NCBI RefSeq assembly: GCF_017642925.1
Contig: NZ_JAEPOL010000003.1
Span: 185,448-249,447 of the forward strand
Source of the DNA: Maricaulis sp.
GTDB taxonomy: Bacteria > Pseudomonadota > Alphaproteobacteria > Caulobacterales > Maricaulaceae
DNA: 64,000 nt
Direction: 5' to 3'
The notes below the pieces were generated by a model, which worked only from the letters and a program-made list of their open reading frames with translations, ran no database searches and had not been told where the DNA came from. Shown one piece after another: positions 54,269-62,667 of this stretch. A program made the translations under genes and the position numbers. How positions within the stretch are numbered: the first letter of the stretch is position 1; each line of letters starts with the position of its first letter.

Positions 54269-56059
54269 CTAGAAGGCCTCTTCTTCCAGCGCCATCATCG
54301 TGTCGGCGCCGGCTTCGACCTTGGCCAGATGCATTGCCGCTTCCGGGACCCAGCGGTCGAGGAAATAGCGGCCGGTCTTCAGCTTGGCGGCATAGATCGG
54401 ATCGGTGTCGCCCGCCGCGATCTTCGCCGAAGCCGTCTTGGCCATGCGGGCCCACATATAGGCCAGGCAGGTCAGGCCGAAGAGGTTGAGATAGTCGTGG
54501 CTGCCTGCACCGGCATGATCGAAATTGTTCAGCGCATTGTTCATCAGCCAGTCGGTGGCCTGCTTCAGCTTGCCCTTGCAGCCGGCAACGGCATCGACAA
54601 AGGCCTGCGTCTCGTCATTGCCGCCTTCGGCGACAAAGGCGTCGATCTCGGCAAAGAAGGAGGTGATCGGGCGCATGCCGTTCATCGCCAGCTTGCGGCC
54701 CACAAGATCGAGCGCCTGGATACCGTTCGTGCCCTCATAGATCATGGTGATGCGGGCATCGCGCAGAAGCTGGGACGCGCCCCACTCCTCGGTGAAGCCG
54801 GAGCCGCCATGCACCTGCAGGCCGTTGGAGACCATGTCATAGCCCTTGCCGGTGAGGTAGGACTTCACGATCGGGGTCAGCAGCGCCATGTAGTCGCCGG
54901 CCTTCTCGCGCACGGCCGGATCGTCGGACTTCTCTTCCAGATCGCCCTGCAGCGCGGTCCACAGCGCGAAACAGCGCGCGCCTTCCACAAAGCATTTCTG
55001 GTCCATCAGCATGCGGCGCACATCCGGGTGCACAATGATCGGATCGGCCGGACCGTCCTGGTTCTTCGGACCGGTCAGCGAACGGCCCTGCAGGCGGTCC
55101 TTCGCGAAGGCGAGGGATTGCTGATAGGCGGCCTCGGCAATGGCATAGCCTTGCAGGCCGACACCGAGGCGGGCTTCGTTCATCATGATAAACATGACTT
55201 TGAGGCCCTTGTTCTCCTCGCCCACGAGCCAGCCGGTCGCCTCGTCATAGTCCATGACGCAGGTGGCGTTGCCGTGAATGCCCATCTTCTCTTCCAGGCC
55301 GCCGCACTTCAGCGTGTTGCGTGTCCCGGGATCGCCGTTTTCGTCGGGAATGAATTTCGGCACGACGAAGAGCGAGATGCCCTTCACGCCATCCGGCGCG
55401 CCCTCGATACGGGCCAGGACGAGATGGACGATATTCTCGGCCATGTCGTGCTCGCCGGAGGAGATCCAGATCTTCTGGCCGGTGATCTTGTAGGACCCGT
55501 CGGCCTGCGGCACGGCCTTGGTGCGCAGGAGGCCCAGATCGGTACCGCAATGCGGCTCGGTCAGGTTCATCGTCCCGCCCCACTGGCAGGAGATCATCTT
55601 GGGCAGATAGAGCTGTTTCTGCTCGTCCGTACCGGCAGCCGCCAGCGCGGCGGCCGCGCCCAGCGTCAGGCCCGGATACATGCCGAAGGCCATATTGGCC
55701 GACGACACCATCTCGTTGACGGCCAGGTTCAGCACATGCGGCAGGCCCTGCCCGCCATATTCCGGATCGGACGACAGGGCCGTCCAGCCGCCTTCGGCCA
55801 TCTGCTTGAACGCATCCTTGAAGCCGGTCGGCGTTTTCACATTGCCGTCCGCATCGCGCGTACAGCCTTCCACATCGCCGACCTTGTTCAGCGGCGCCAG
55901 CACGCCCTCGGTGAACTTGGCACCCTCCTCGAGGATGGCATCGACGGTGTCGGTGTCGGCATCGGCAAAGCCGGGCAGGCTGGAATACTGGGCGATATCG
56001 AGCACGTCGTGCAGGACGAAACGCTGGTCGCGGACCGGGGCGCGGTAGGAGGCAGTCAT
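54269..56059 (-). CDS. Acyl-CoA dehydrogenase with C-terminal extension (DmdC/FadE12-like) (596 aa)
   Basis: The acyl-CoA dehydrogenase core has QWGGTMNLTEPHCGTDLGLLRTKA, GQKIWISSGEHDMAENIVHLVLAR, and VHGGSGFTEEWGASQLLRDARITMIYEGTNGIQALDLVGRK, with catalytic Glu in YEGTNGIQ. The length (about 595 aa) and a C-terminal AcylCoA_DH_ox-type domain (KLKQATDWLMNNALNNFDHAGAGS) mark the long ACAD group that includes 3-methylmercaptopropionyl-CoA dehydrogenase DmdC. Substrate cannot be told. It lies between the MerR gene and the second dehydrogenase. Confidence 0.92.
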   Translation of the reverse strand: MTASYRAPVRDQRFVLHDVLDIAQYSSLPGFADADTDTVDAILEEGAKFTEGVLAPLNKVGDVEGCTRDADGNVKTPTGFKDAFKQMAEGGWTALSSDPEYGGQGLPHVLNLAVNEMVSSANMAFGMYPGLTLGAAAALAAAGTDEQKQLYLPKMISCQWGGTMNLTEPHCGTDLGLLRTKAVPQADGSYKITGQKIWISSGEHDMAENIVHLVLARIEGAPDGVKGISLFVVPKFIPDENGDPGTRNTLKCGGLEEKMGIHGNATCVMDYDEATGWLVGEENKGLKVMFIMMNEARLGVGLQGYAIAEAAYQQSLAFAKDRLQGRSLTGPKNQDGPADPIIVHPDVRRMLMDQKCFVEGARCFALWTALQGDLEEKSDDPAVREKAGDYMALLTPIVKSYLTGKGYDMVSNGLQVHGGSGFTEEWGASQLLRDARITMIYEGTNGIQALDLVGRKLAMNGMRPITSFFAEIDAFVAEGGNDETQAFVDAVAGCKGKLKQATDWLMNNALNNFDHAGAGSHDYLNLFGLTCLAYMWARMAKTASAKIAAGDTDPIYAAKLKTGRYFLDRWVPEAAMHLAKVEAGADTMMALEEEAF

Positions 56060-56114
56060 GGGTAAAGTCTCCGAAGGGGCGTTGTGTGGTTCTCGGAACG
56101 GGGTGTTGTTCGGG

Positions 56115-56597
56115 TCAGCCGGCGCTCACCCCCGACCAGGGGTCGAGGCGCGCCTGGGCCAGTGCCTCGAAGGCACGGGCACGGCGGCGGACATCGTCCG
56201 GCGGCGTACGGTCTTCCAGGCGCTCGCGCATCCAGTCGAGGCCGGCCTGAAGCTCGGCAATGGCGCGCTCGACATCCTCGCGCTGGCGCTTGAGCACTTC
56301 GATACGGCCGACAAAGCGGTCGATCGCCGGCTCCAGGCGCTCGCGGCCGCCGCGGTCGATCGCCTCGAGATCTAGGATTTCCTTGATCTCGTCGAGGGCG
56401 AAGCCGACGCGCTTGCCGCGCAGGATGAGTTCGACCCGGGCCCGGTCGGCGGCGGAATAGATCCGCGCCGCGCCACGGCGATCCGGATTGATCATCCCTT
56501 TCTGTTCGTAAAAGCGCAGGGTGCGCGGGGTCACGCCGAACTCGTGGGCGAGCTCGCGGATGGTGAATTCGGAATCGGGAGCGACCGGTTTGACCAT
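56115..56597 (-). CDS. MerR-family regulator heading the fad block (160 aa)
   Basis: N-terminal winged HTH (FTIRELAHEFGVTPRTLRFYEQKGMINPDRRGAARIYS) with the MerR wing, then a coiled-coil dimer helix (IDRFVGRIEVLKRQREDVERAIAELQ). No metal-binding Cys pair, so it is not a metal sensor. Such MerR proteins in alphaproteobacteria often sit next to acyl-CoA dehydrogenases and resemble LiuR/AtuR regulators of acyl-CoA catabolism. The track start at GTG 56615 is six codons longer; ATG 56597 is preferred, weakly. It is divergent from the next gene across a dyad. Confidence 0.88.
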   Translation of the reverse strand: MVKPVAPDSEFTIRELAHEFGVTPRTLRFYEQKGMINPDRRGAARIYSAADRARVELILRGKRVGFALDEIKEILDLEAIDRGGRERLEPAIDRFVGRIEVLKRQREDVERAIAELQAGLDWMRERLEDRTPPDDVRRRARAFEALAQARLDPWSGVSAG

Positions 56598-56618
56598 GGA
56601 GTGAATGGTGTTCACAAA

Positions 56619-56634
56619 CTTACGCGAACGTCAA
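56619..56634. promoter_or_regulatory. Dyad in the MerR promoter (candidate self-operator)
   Basis: Minus-strand TTGACGTTCGCGTAAG contains ACG-N4-CGT symmetry, and TTGACG is repeated just upstream as TTGACGTTGACG. It resembles ACGT-type dyads described for LiuR-like MerR regulators. It lies directly in front of the MerR start. Function is inferred from position. Confidence 0.45.
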
Positions 56635-56718
56635 CGTCAAATCTGTGACATCGGGCAATTCTGTGGCAGACCCGCCTTTGCCCTTCCATCGCGGCGCCAC
56701 TCGCGGCAGAGTCGCGCC

Positions 56719-58326
56719 ATGCCGATCCTTGACCGTTCTTTCGCGTATGCCCTCGGGGCCCTGTCCACCCTGCTCGCCGCCGCCCCGTCCGGGCTGGCGC
56801 AACAGGCCGATGCCCCCCAGCCCGAACCGGGCTTTTCCATTCTCGATCCGGATGCGGAGCGGGACGAGGCAACGCCTCCCGCCACGAACGAAGCCTCGGC
56901 AGCCGTGCAGGCCGCCATCGCGGGCCCCTGGCTTGATCGCGAACACTACCTCCAGGCCCGCGGCAATCGCAGCGACGCCGTCATCCGCACCCGCTGGCGG
57001 GTCGAGACTGTCTCCGTCGAAGGCGAGCGTATCGGCACGGAACAGCGCGAGATCGTCATCGGCGACGGCTATGCCACGGAGCCGGGATCGAGCGAGGACC
57101 GCACCATCCAGGACTTCGCGACCGGTCGCACACTCACCCGGATCCAGTCCCTGGACGGCCCGGTCATGCGCAACACGCCGATCGTGGCCCACGTCCATCG
57201 CCAGATGAATACATTCGCCTTCTACACCCAGGGCGGCGAGCTGTCCGAGGTGACCGGTCCCGGCGGCATCCAGTTCGAACGCTTCTGGATCGAGGCCGCC
57301 ATGGGGGTGCGCCTGTCCAGCGTCGACCTGCTGGTCGAGATCGATGACGAGGGCCATACCGGCGTGCGGCGCTCGACGCTGGGCAGCGAGATTTTCGGCT
57401 TCGACACCGACAATACCGGCACGCGCGAACAAGCCGAACTGTTCCGCGCCTGGATGCGCCACGCCCTGGCGATCCACCCCGACGCCCTGTCTGAGCTCGA
57501 CCCGGAATTCGGCATTCCCGAGCGTTTCAGCTTTGTCGTGTTCAGCCCCTCCAGCCCGGCGGGCCGGCGCGAGACCTGGACCCGGCTCAATGCCAGCACG
57601 GGCGAAGCCGCCTTCCCCTGGCCCGAGAACGTCCCGCCGGCCCCGGCGGAAGGTTATGAGGTCGCCAATCCGGCGACGACGCGCCTGCTCGCAGCGGGGC
57701 TTGAAGCCATGCGCGCGCCGGCTGCAGCCCGGCCGACCGATTCCACCTTCATTGCCGCGTCGCAGGCCGCCCAGCGGCGCGCCGACATGGCCGGCGCCTA
57801 TCTCGCGCTCTACCAGTCCGGCCATCATTCCGGCCCCTGCCAGCCCCGCTCCGCCCGGCCGTTGTGCAACCGTTTCAGCCAGATCACGGCCGCCGGCATC
57901 GGCAATGCCGAGTTCGAGACCCTGTCCTCGGCGATGGCGGCAATGAGCGACAACCCGGCCGCCGCGCTGGACACTTTCCGCACTCATCTGCACCGCGATG
58001 CCTTTGCCGGTGCAGCCGCCCATGCACTCGCCGCCCAGACCGTTGCCGCCCTGCGCACGACGGATGGTGAAGCCGCAACCGACCTCGATCCGCTCGCCCT
58101 GTTTGCCGACAGCGCAGAAGACGATCCCCATGCCCCGCTGACCTATTGGCATGCCGGCCGGTATGCCGCCGGGGCCGGGGATGTCGAGTCGGCCTGGCTG
58201 CTGTTCGACCTTGCCCGCGCCCTGCCGGCCGACGGACCGCTTCCCATCACCCAGGAAGCCACGGCAATGCAGGAACAATTGCGGACACTTGCGCCCGGTT
58301 TCTTCGGTCCCGCCCAACAGCGTTAA
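56719..58326 (+). CDS. Hypothetical exported protein (535 aa)
   Basis: The ATG giving MPILDRSFAYALGALSTLLAAAPSGLAQ is a signal peptide; the track frame begins 38 codons earlier without one. The mature protein is acidic and has no known domain that I can name. Stretches such as RWRVETVSVEGERIGTEQREIVIGDG and QFERFWIEAAMGVRLSSVDLLVEIDDEGHTG suggest a strand-rich N-half; the C-half is helical and Ala-rich (AAALDTFRTHLHRDAFAGAAAHALAA). It ends shortly before the podJ promoter. Its relation to podJ is unknown. Confidence 0.7.
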   Translation: MPILDRSFAYALGALSTLLAAAPSGLAQQADAPQPEPGFSILDPDAERDEATPPATNEASAAVQAAIAGPWLDREHYLQARGNRSDAVIRTRWRVETVSVEGERIGTEQREIVIGDGYATEPGSSEDRTIQDFATGRTLTRIQSLDGPVMRNTPIVAHVHRQMNTFAFYTQGGELSEVTGPGGIQFERFWIEAAMGVRLSSVDLLVEIDDEGHTGVRRSTLGSEIFGFDTDNTGTREQAELFRAWMRHALAIHPDALSELDPEFGIPERFSFVVFSPSSPAGRRETWTRLNASTGEAAFPWPENVPPAPAEGYEVANPATTRLLAAGLEAMRAPAAARPTDSTFIAASQAAQRRADMAGAYLALYQSGHHSGPCQPRSARPLCNRFSQITAAGIGNAEFETLSSAMAAMSDNPAAALDTFRTHLHRDAFAGAAAHALAAQTVAALRTTDGEAATDLDPLALFADSAEDDPHAPLTYWHAGRYAAGAGDVESAWLLFDLARALPADGPLPITQEATAMQEQLRTLAPGFFGPAQQR

Positions 58327-58354
58327 TACGGTAATCCACACATTTTACGGCGCG

Positions 58355-58511
58355 TTAACCGAGTCAGAGCCTTGTGTTGACTCATGAAATTGGCTTGTGG
58401 GTCAACGCCTGCGATTCGGTGTGAAAACACTACATCTTGGGTCCCGGGCTTCGGTTTACACAATATTAACCGCAGAATAGCGTGGAGCGGTTAGGTTTGA
58501 GCGAGCGATTC
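58355..58511 (+). promoter_or_regulatory. podJ upstream region with GANTC and TTAACC sites
   Basis: In about 190 bases upstream of and over the podJ start there are four GANTC sites (GAGTC 58361, GACTC 58379, GATTC 58413, GATTC 58507), much more than a G+C-rich sequence would hold by chance, and two TTAAC(C) half sites (58355, 58466). In Caulobacter, CcrM methylates GANTC and GcrA and CtrA control cell-cycle genes, podJ among them. The sites are seen; the control is inferred. Confidence 0.6.
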
Positions 58512-58514
58512 GGA

Positions 58515-60917
58515 ATGTCGTCCAGTGGTCCTTGGAGCGTGAAAGGGATCGATCCCCGCGCCCGGGCGCGCGCCAAAACCGCGGCGCGGCGCGAGGGTCT
58601 GACGCTGGGCGAATGGATCAACCGTGTCATCCTCGACGGTTCCGACCCGTCCAACCCGCAATGGGACGATGCGCTGGAAGCCTATCCGGGCTTCGGCGGC
58701 GGCTCTGCCCTGAGCGAGGAGGACGACCGTCTGCTGCGCGCCATGGTGAACCGTCTCACCGAGCGCGTGGAATCCTCCGAGAAACTCTCCGCCCGCACCC
58801 TGTCCGGCATCGACAAGGCGATCACCCAGCTGGCGGACAAGATCAGCAAGAATGGCGAGCGCTACAGCGCCGAGCTGGCCGCGGCCCAGGAAAGTCTCGA
58901 ACGCGTCCGCAAGGGCCAGGACGAGCTGGGCGATCGCGTCCGCTCTCTGGAAACCACGCCGCCGGGCTCCGGTTCCACCGAGGATGTGCGCGCGGTCGAG
59001 ACCACGATCATGAAGCTGGCGCGCCGGCTCTATGAACATGAAAACGACACCGCCGCGCGGTTGCACGCCGTCGACGAGGACACGCGCTCGGTCTCCGAAA
59101 CGCTGGAAGCGCGCCTCGCCCGGCTGGAAGCGCGCGCCGAGGACACGGTCGACCGCAATCGCAAGCGGGACGATGAGACCGCCCGCACGATTAGCGGCCT
59201 GCGCACGGCCACCGAGACCCTGAAGGCCCGCGTCGAGGGGGCCGAACGCATCACCAATGACGCCGCGCGTGCCCTGGAGAGCTCGGTCGCCCGTCTCGAC
59301 GATCGCATGCGGAATCTTGAGACCCGCAATTCCGGCGACACGGTTGAACTGGAACGCCGTTTCGAACGCCTGTCCGACGATGTCGCGCGGATCATCGCCG
59401 AAACCCGCAGCCAGGTCGCCCAGGCCGTGTCCGGTGCCGCCTCCGAGCCGCGCATCGACCGTCTCGAGGATGCCCTCACCCGGGCGATGACCCGGATGGA
59501 CGAGGCCGAGCGCCGCCAGGGCGACAACATGTCCCGGCTGGGTCGCGAGATCACCAAGCTGGCCGGCGCCATCGACCGCCGCCTCAGCGAGAGCGAACGC
59601 CGCTCGGCCGAAGCGCTGCGCGAGAGCCAGTCCGAGAGCAAGCTGGACCGCCGCCTCGATGCGGTGCGCCAGGAAAGCCGCGACGCCATCAAGCAGATGG
59701 GCGAGGACGTCACCCGCCTGGGCCGCTCGCTTGCCGACCGGATCGAACAGTCCGAACGCCGCTCCAATGCCGTCGTCGAGACCGCGACCGACCGCATGGC
59801 GGAGATGATCGAGAAATTCGACACCCACCGCACCGCCCGCGAGGAAGATCTCGAGGACCGCCTGCGCCAGTCCGAAGAGCGCACCGCCAAGCGGATCGAG
59901 GATGCGCTGGGCAGCGTCCAGGAACGCATGGCATCGGTACGCTCGGAGACCGAGGAGGCCCTTTCCCCGGTCCAGCGCGCGATGTCGGCACTGGCCGACC
60001 GCCTCGAGGCGATCGAGGGCCGTCAGGCGCCGAAGTCCGCTCCCGACGATACGCCCGCCGACAGCGCTGACGAGGCAGAAGAGGACTTCGATTTTGACAC
60101 ACCGCTCGGCCCGCCGCCGCAGGCGGAAACGCCCGCCGGCGACTTCGACGATGGCGAAAACGATCCTTTCCTGGCCGAGATGAATGCCCAGCCGGCACCG
60201 CGCCCGCAGCGGCCGGCCGAGCCTCAGCCGCAACCGGAACGCCCGCGCCGCCGCCGCGCCCGTACCGAAGCTGCACCGGCGGAAGCCGTGCTTGCCCAAC
60301 CGGCCCCGGTCCAGCCGCAACAGCCGCCGGCGCGCCGTCCGCGCCCGTCCGGACGTCTCGGCGCCACGGCCGATGCCGACTTCCTCGCCGCCGCCCGCGA
60401 ACGCACCCGCTCGACCGCCTATCACCCGGGCACCGACACGCCGCAGCGCCAGTCCCGCGTGGGCCGCCTGGCGCTCTATGCCCTGCCCGTGATCGCCCTG
60501 GTCATGCTCACCGGCGCCGGTGTGATCCTGGTCTGGGAAGCGATGCAGGGTGACAGCGAACGCGAGACCGCAATGCCGCGGTCGAGCGCGACTTCATCGC
60601 CCAGGTCGAAGCCGGTTTTTCCAGCGAGGCCGGTGCCACCACGCCGGCATCGGGGCCGGAGCAGGTTGGCGCCCCGCCCGCGGAAACACAGGCCGCCGGA
60701 ACGCAGATCGCCAACGCGTCCGACGTCCCCGCGCCGCCGGCCGACGAGCCTGTTGCCGGCGCGCCTCCCGCCCGGGAGCCCGCCACACGTGAACCGGCCA
60801 CCCCGCCGTCGAACACCGTTGCCGATGCCTCCGGCACCGTCATGCCCGCCAGCGAACCGGTCAGCGCGCCGGAGCCGGCTGCCATCCCCGCCGCGGGCAG
60901 CGCCACTGGCCGCATGA
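58515..60917 (+). CDS. podJ: PodJ-like polar organising protein, N-terminal and TM part (frameshifted after TM)
   Basis: The start ATG at 58515 gives PWSVKGIDPRARARAKTAARR and LGEWINRVIL, matching the Caulobacter PodJ N-terminus (SPWSVKGIDPKAR). Long coiled coil spans residues about 60-520 (repeated E/R/L heptads), then a Pro/Gln-rich linker, then one TM helix at about 651-672 (LALYALPVIALVMLTGAGVI). The coding sense then breaks: after about 60565 the true frame is the one carrying QVEAGFSSEAGATTP, one base behind. Residues 685-801 of this ORF are therefore shadow. PodJ localises factors to the flagellar pole. Either a real frameshift or a sequence error. Confidence 0.85.
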   Translation: MSSSGPWSVKGIDPRARARAKTAARREGLTLGEWINRVILDGSDPSNPQWDDALEAYPGFGGGSALSEEDDRLLRAMVNRLTERVESSEKLSARTLSGIDKAITQLADKISKNGERYSAELAAAQESLERVRKGQDELGDRVRSLETTPPGSGSTEDVRAVETTIMKLARRLYEHENDTAARLHAVDEDTRSVSETLEARLARLEARAEDTVDRNRKRDDETARTISGLRTATETLKARVEGAERITNDAARALESSVARLDDRMRNLETRNSGDTVELERRFERLSDDVARIIAETRSQVAQAVSGAASEPRIDRLEDALTRAMTRMDEAERRQGDNMSRLGREITKLAGAIDRRLSESERRSAEALRESQSESKLDRRLDAVRQESRDAIKQMGEDVTRLGRSLADRIEQSERRSNAVVETATDRMAEMIEKFDTHRTAREEDLEDRLRQSEERTAKRIEDALGSVQERMASVRSETEEALSPVQRAMSALADRLEAIEGRQAPKSAPDDTPADSADEAEEDFDFDTPLGPPPQAETPAGDFDDGENDPFLAEMNAQPAPRPQRPAEPQPQPERPRRRRARTEAAPAEAVLAQPAPVQPQQPPARRPRPSGRLGATADADFLAAARERTRSTAYHPGTDTPQRQSRVGRLALYALPVIALVMLTGAGVILVWEAMQGDSERETAMPRSSATSSPRSKPVFPARPVPPRRHRGRSRLAPRPRKHRPPERRSPTRPTSPRRRPTSLLPARLPPGSPPHVNRPPRRRTPLPMPPAPSCPPANRSARRSRLPSPPRAAPLAA

Positions 60918-61720
60918 CGCTGGAAAGTGCCGCCTCGGAAGGCCATCCGGTTGCCCGCTACCAGCTGGGCCTGCAGGCGCTGGAGAGCGGCGACGCCGAA
61001 ACCGCCGCCATCCTGCTGCGGCGCGCCGCCGAACAGGGCGTGCCGGCGGCGCAGTATCGCTATGCCAAACTGCTGGAAACCGGCGAAGGCGTCGAACAGG
61101 ATCTGGAAGACGCCCGCCGCTGGACCGAACGCGCCGCCAATGCCGGCCATCGCCGCGCCATGCACAATCTGGGTGTGATGTACTACTATGGCACCGGCGT
61201 TGCGGAGAATATCGAGACCGCGGCGCGCTGGTTCCAGGAGGCCGCCTTGCTTGGGCTGCGGGATTCCCAGTTCAATCTTGCCCTGCTCTACGAGTCCGGC
61301 GACGGCGTGCCGCTGAGCCTGCCGGATGCCTATGCCTGGTTCACCATCGCCTCGATGACGGGCAGCGATCCGACCGCCGGCGAGCGCGCCCGCGCCGTGT
61401 CCGAACAGCTCGATCCGGCGGCCCTGGCCGAAGCCCAGGCGACGGCGGACGGCTTCACCCCGCGTCCGCTCGATGCCGAGGCCAACGGGCTCTATAACAA
61501 CCTCCCCTGGGACCGCACGGTGACCACGGACGCCGCCCAGGTCCGCCGCGCCCAGGGCTTCCTCTCGGTGCTCGGCTATGCGCCGGGTCCGATCGATGGC
61601 GAGATGGGCGGCCGCACCCGCGACGCCATCATGGCGTTCGAAGCCGATCAAGGCCTGCCCCGCACCGGACGTGTCGACGCCGTTCTCATCGAACGGCTCG
61701 AGCGTGCGGCGGCGGGCTAG
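60842..61720 (+). CDS. PodJ periplasmic part: SEL1 repeats and peptidoglycan-binding domain (292 aa as read)
   Basis: This frame continues the podJ gene after the frameshift; coding sense in fact reaches back to about 60566. It holds SEL1/TPR-like repeats (GHPVARYQLGLQALESGDAETA, QYRYAKLLETGEGVEQDLEDARR, AMHNLGVMYYYGTGVAENIETA) and a C-terminal PG_binding_1 domain (QGFLSVLGYAPGPIDGEMGGRTRDAIMAFEADQGL). In Caulobacter the periplasmic part of PodJ is needed for full function and is removed by proteolysis. As split here, this product would lack a TM and signal peptide, so it would not be exported by itself. Confidence 0.82.
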   Translation: MPASEPVSAPEPAAIPAAGSATGRMTLESAASEGHPVARYQLGLQALESGDAETAAILLRRAAEQGVPAAQYRYAKLLETGEGVEQDLEDARRWTERAANAGHRRAMHNLGVMYYYGTGVAENIETAARWFQEAALLGLRDSQFNLALLYESGDGVPLSLPDAYAWFTIASMTGSDPTAGERARAVSEQLDPAALAEAQATADGFTPRPLDAEANGLYNNLPWDRTVTTDAAQVRRAQGFLSVLGYAPGPIDGEMGGRTRDAIMAFEADQGLPRTGRVDAVLIERLERAAAG

Positions 61721-61727
61721 TCCGGCG

Positions 61728-62666
61728 GTGCAGATCTACCTCCCGATCGCGGAAATTTCGGTCAACGTCTTCGTGCTGCTCGGTCTCGGGGCCGGGGTCG
61801 GTTTCCTGTCGGGCATGTTCGGCGTGGGCGGCGGTTTCCTGATGACGCCGCTGCTCTTCTTCATCGGCATCCCGCCGGCTGTTGCCGTGTCGACCCAGGC
61901 CAACCAGATCTGTGCCTCCTCCGCCTCCGGCGCCCTGGCCCACTGGAAGCGCAAGACGCTCGACCTCAAGATGGGCCTCCTCCTGCTGGCCGGCGGCTCC
62001 GCCGGCTCGATCCTCGGCGTCCAGCTGTTCGCCTATCTGCGCAGCCTGGGCCAGATCGACCTCTTCATCTCGCTCTCCTATGTCGGCTTCCTGGGGATTA
62101 TCGGCGGGCTGATGTTCCTGGAGAGCGTCCGCGCCATCCTGCGCCGCAATGCCGGCGGGGCCCGCCGCGCCGGTGCCGGTGGCGGCCGCCGGCGCCGCAC
62201 CTGGATCGACCGCCTGCCCTTCAAGATGCGCTTCCCGACATCGGGCCTCTACATCTCGGTCATCCCGCCCGTCGCGATCGGCTTCCTGGTCGGCACGCTG
62301 GCCGCCATCATGGGCGTGGGCGGCGGTTTCGTGATGGTGCCGGCGATGATCTACATCCTGCGCATGCCGACCAATGTCGTCGTGGGCACCTCGCTGTTCC
62401 AGATCCTGTTCGTTACCGCCCTGACCACCGTGCTGCAGGCCGGCCAGAACCAGACGGTCGATATCGTGCTGGCCATGCTGCTCACCGTCGGCGGCGTGAT
62501 CGGCGCCCAGTTCGGCGCCCGCGCCGGGCGGCACATGAAGGCCGAGGAATTGCGGGCCCTGCTGGCCTTCATGGTCATCGCCGTCTGCCTGAAGCTGGGC
62601 TGGGACCTTGTGGTCACGCCGGCCGACCTGTTCGAGGTCATGCAGCACGGGCGCGGGGGGCTGTGA
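61728..62666 (+). CDS. TSUP-family (TauE/SafE) transporter (312 aa)
   Basis: Eight or so TM helices: VFVLLGLGAGVGFLSGMFGVGGGFLMTPLLFFIGIPP carries the TSUP GVGGGF signature, repeated as GTLAAIMGVGGGFVMVPAMIYILRMP in the second half. Between halves is a basic loop (RRNAGGARRAGAGGGRRRRTW). Such proteins export sulphur compounds such as sulphite or sulphoacetate. Start is GTG at 61728, seven bases after the podJ 3' end; no convincing ribosome binding site. Its partner gene (TIGR02186) overlaps by none but is two bases away, and the pair is known to co-occur. Confidence 0.9.
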   Translation: MQIYLPIAEISVNVFVLLGLGAGVGFLSGMFGVGGGFLMTPLLFFIGIPPAVAVSTQANQICASSASGALAHWKRKTLDLKMGLLLLAGGSAGSILGVQLFAYLRSLGQIDLFISLSYVGFLGIIGGLMFLESVRAILRRNAGGARRAGAGGGRRRRTWIDRLPFKMRFPTSGLYISVIPPVAIGFLVGTLAAIMGVGGGFVMVPAMIYILRMPTNVVVGTSLFQILFVTALTTVLQAGQNQTVDIVLAMLLTVGGVIGAQFGARAGRHMKAEELRALLAFMVIAVCLKLGWDLVVTPADLFEVMQHGRGGL

Positions 62667-62667
62667 G

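Noticed and set aside
52880-56065. 1061-aa plus-strand ORF
   Set aside because: It is the antisense of two acyl-CoA dehydrogenase genes whose motifs are unmistakable on the minus strand.
60540-60580. Programmed -1 ribosomal frameshift in podJ
   Set aside because: No slippery heptamer and no clear downstream pseudoknot; a mutation or sequencing error is simpler.
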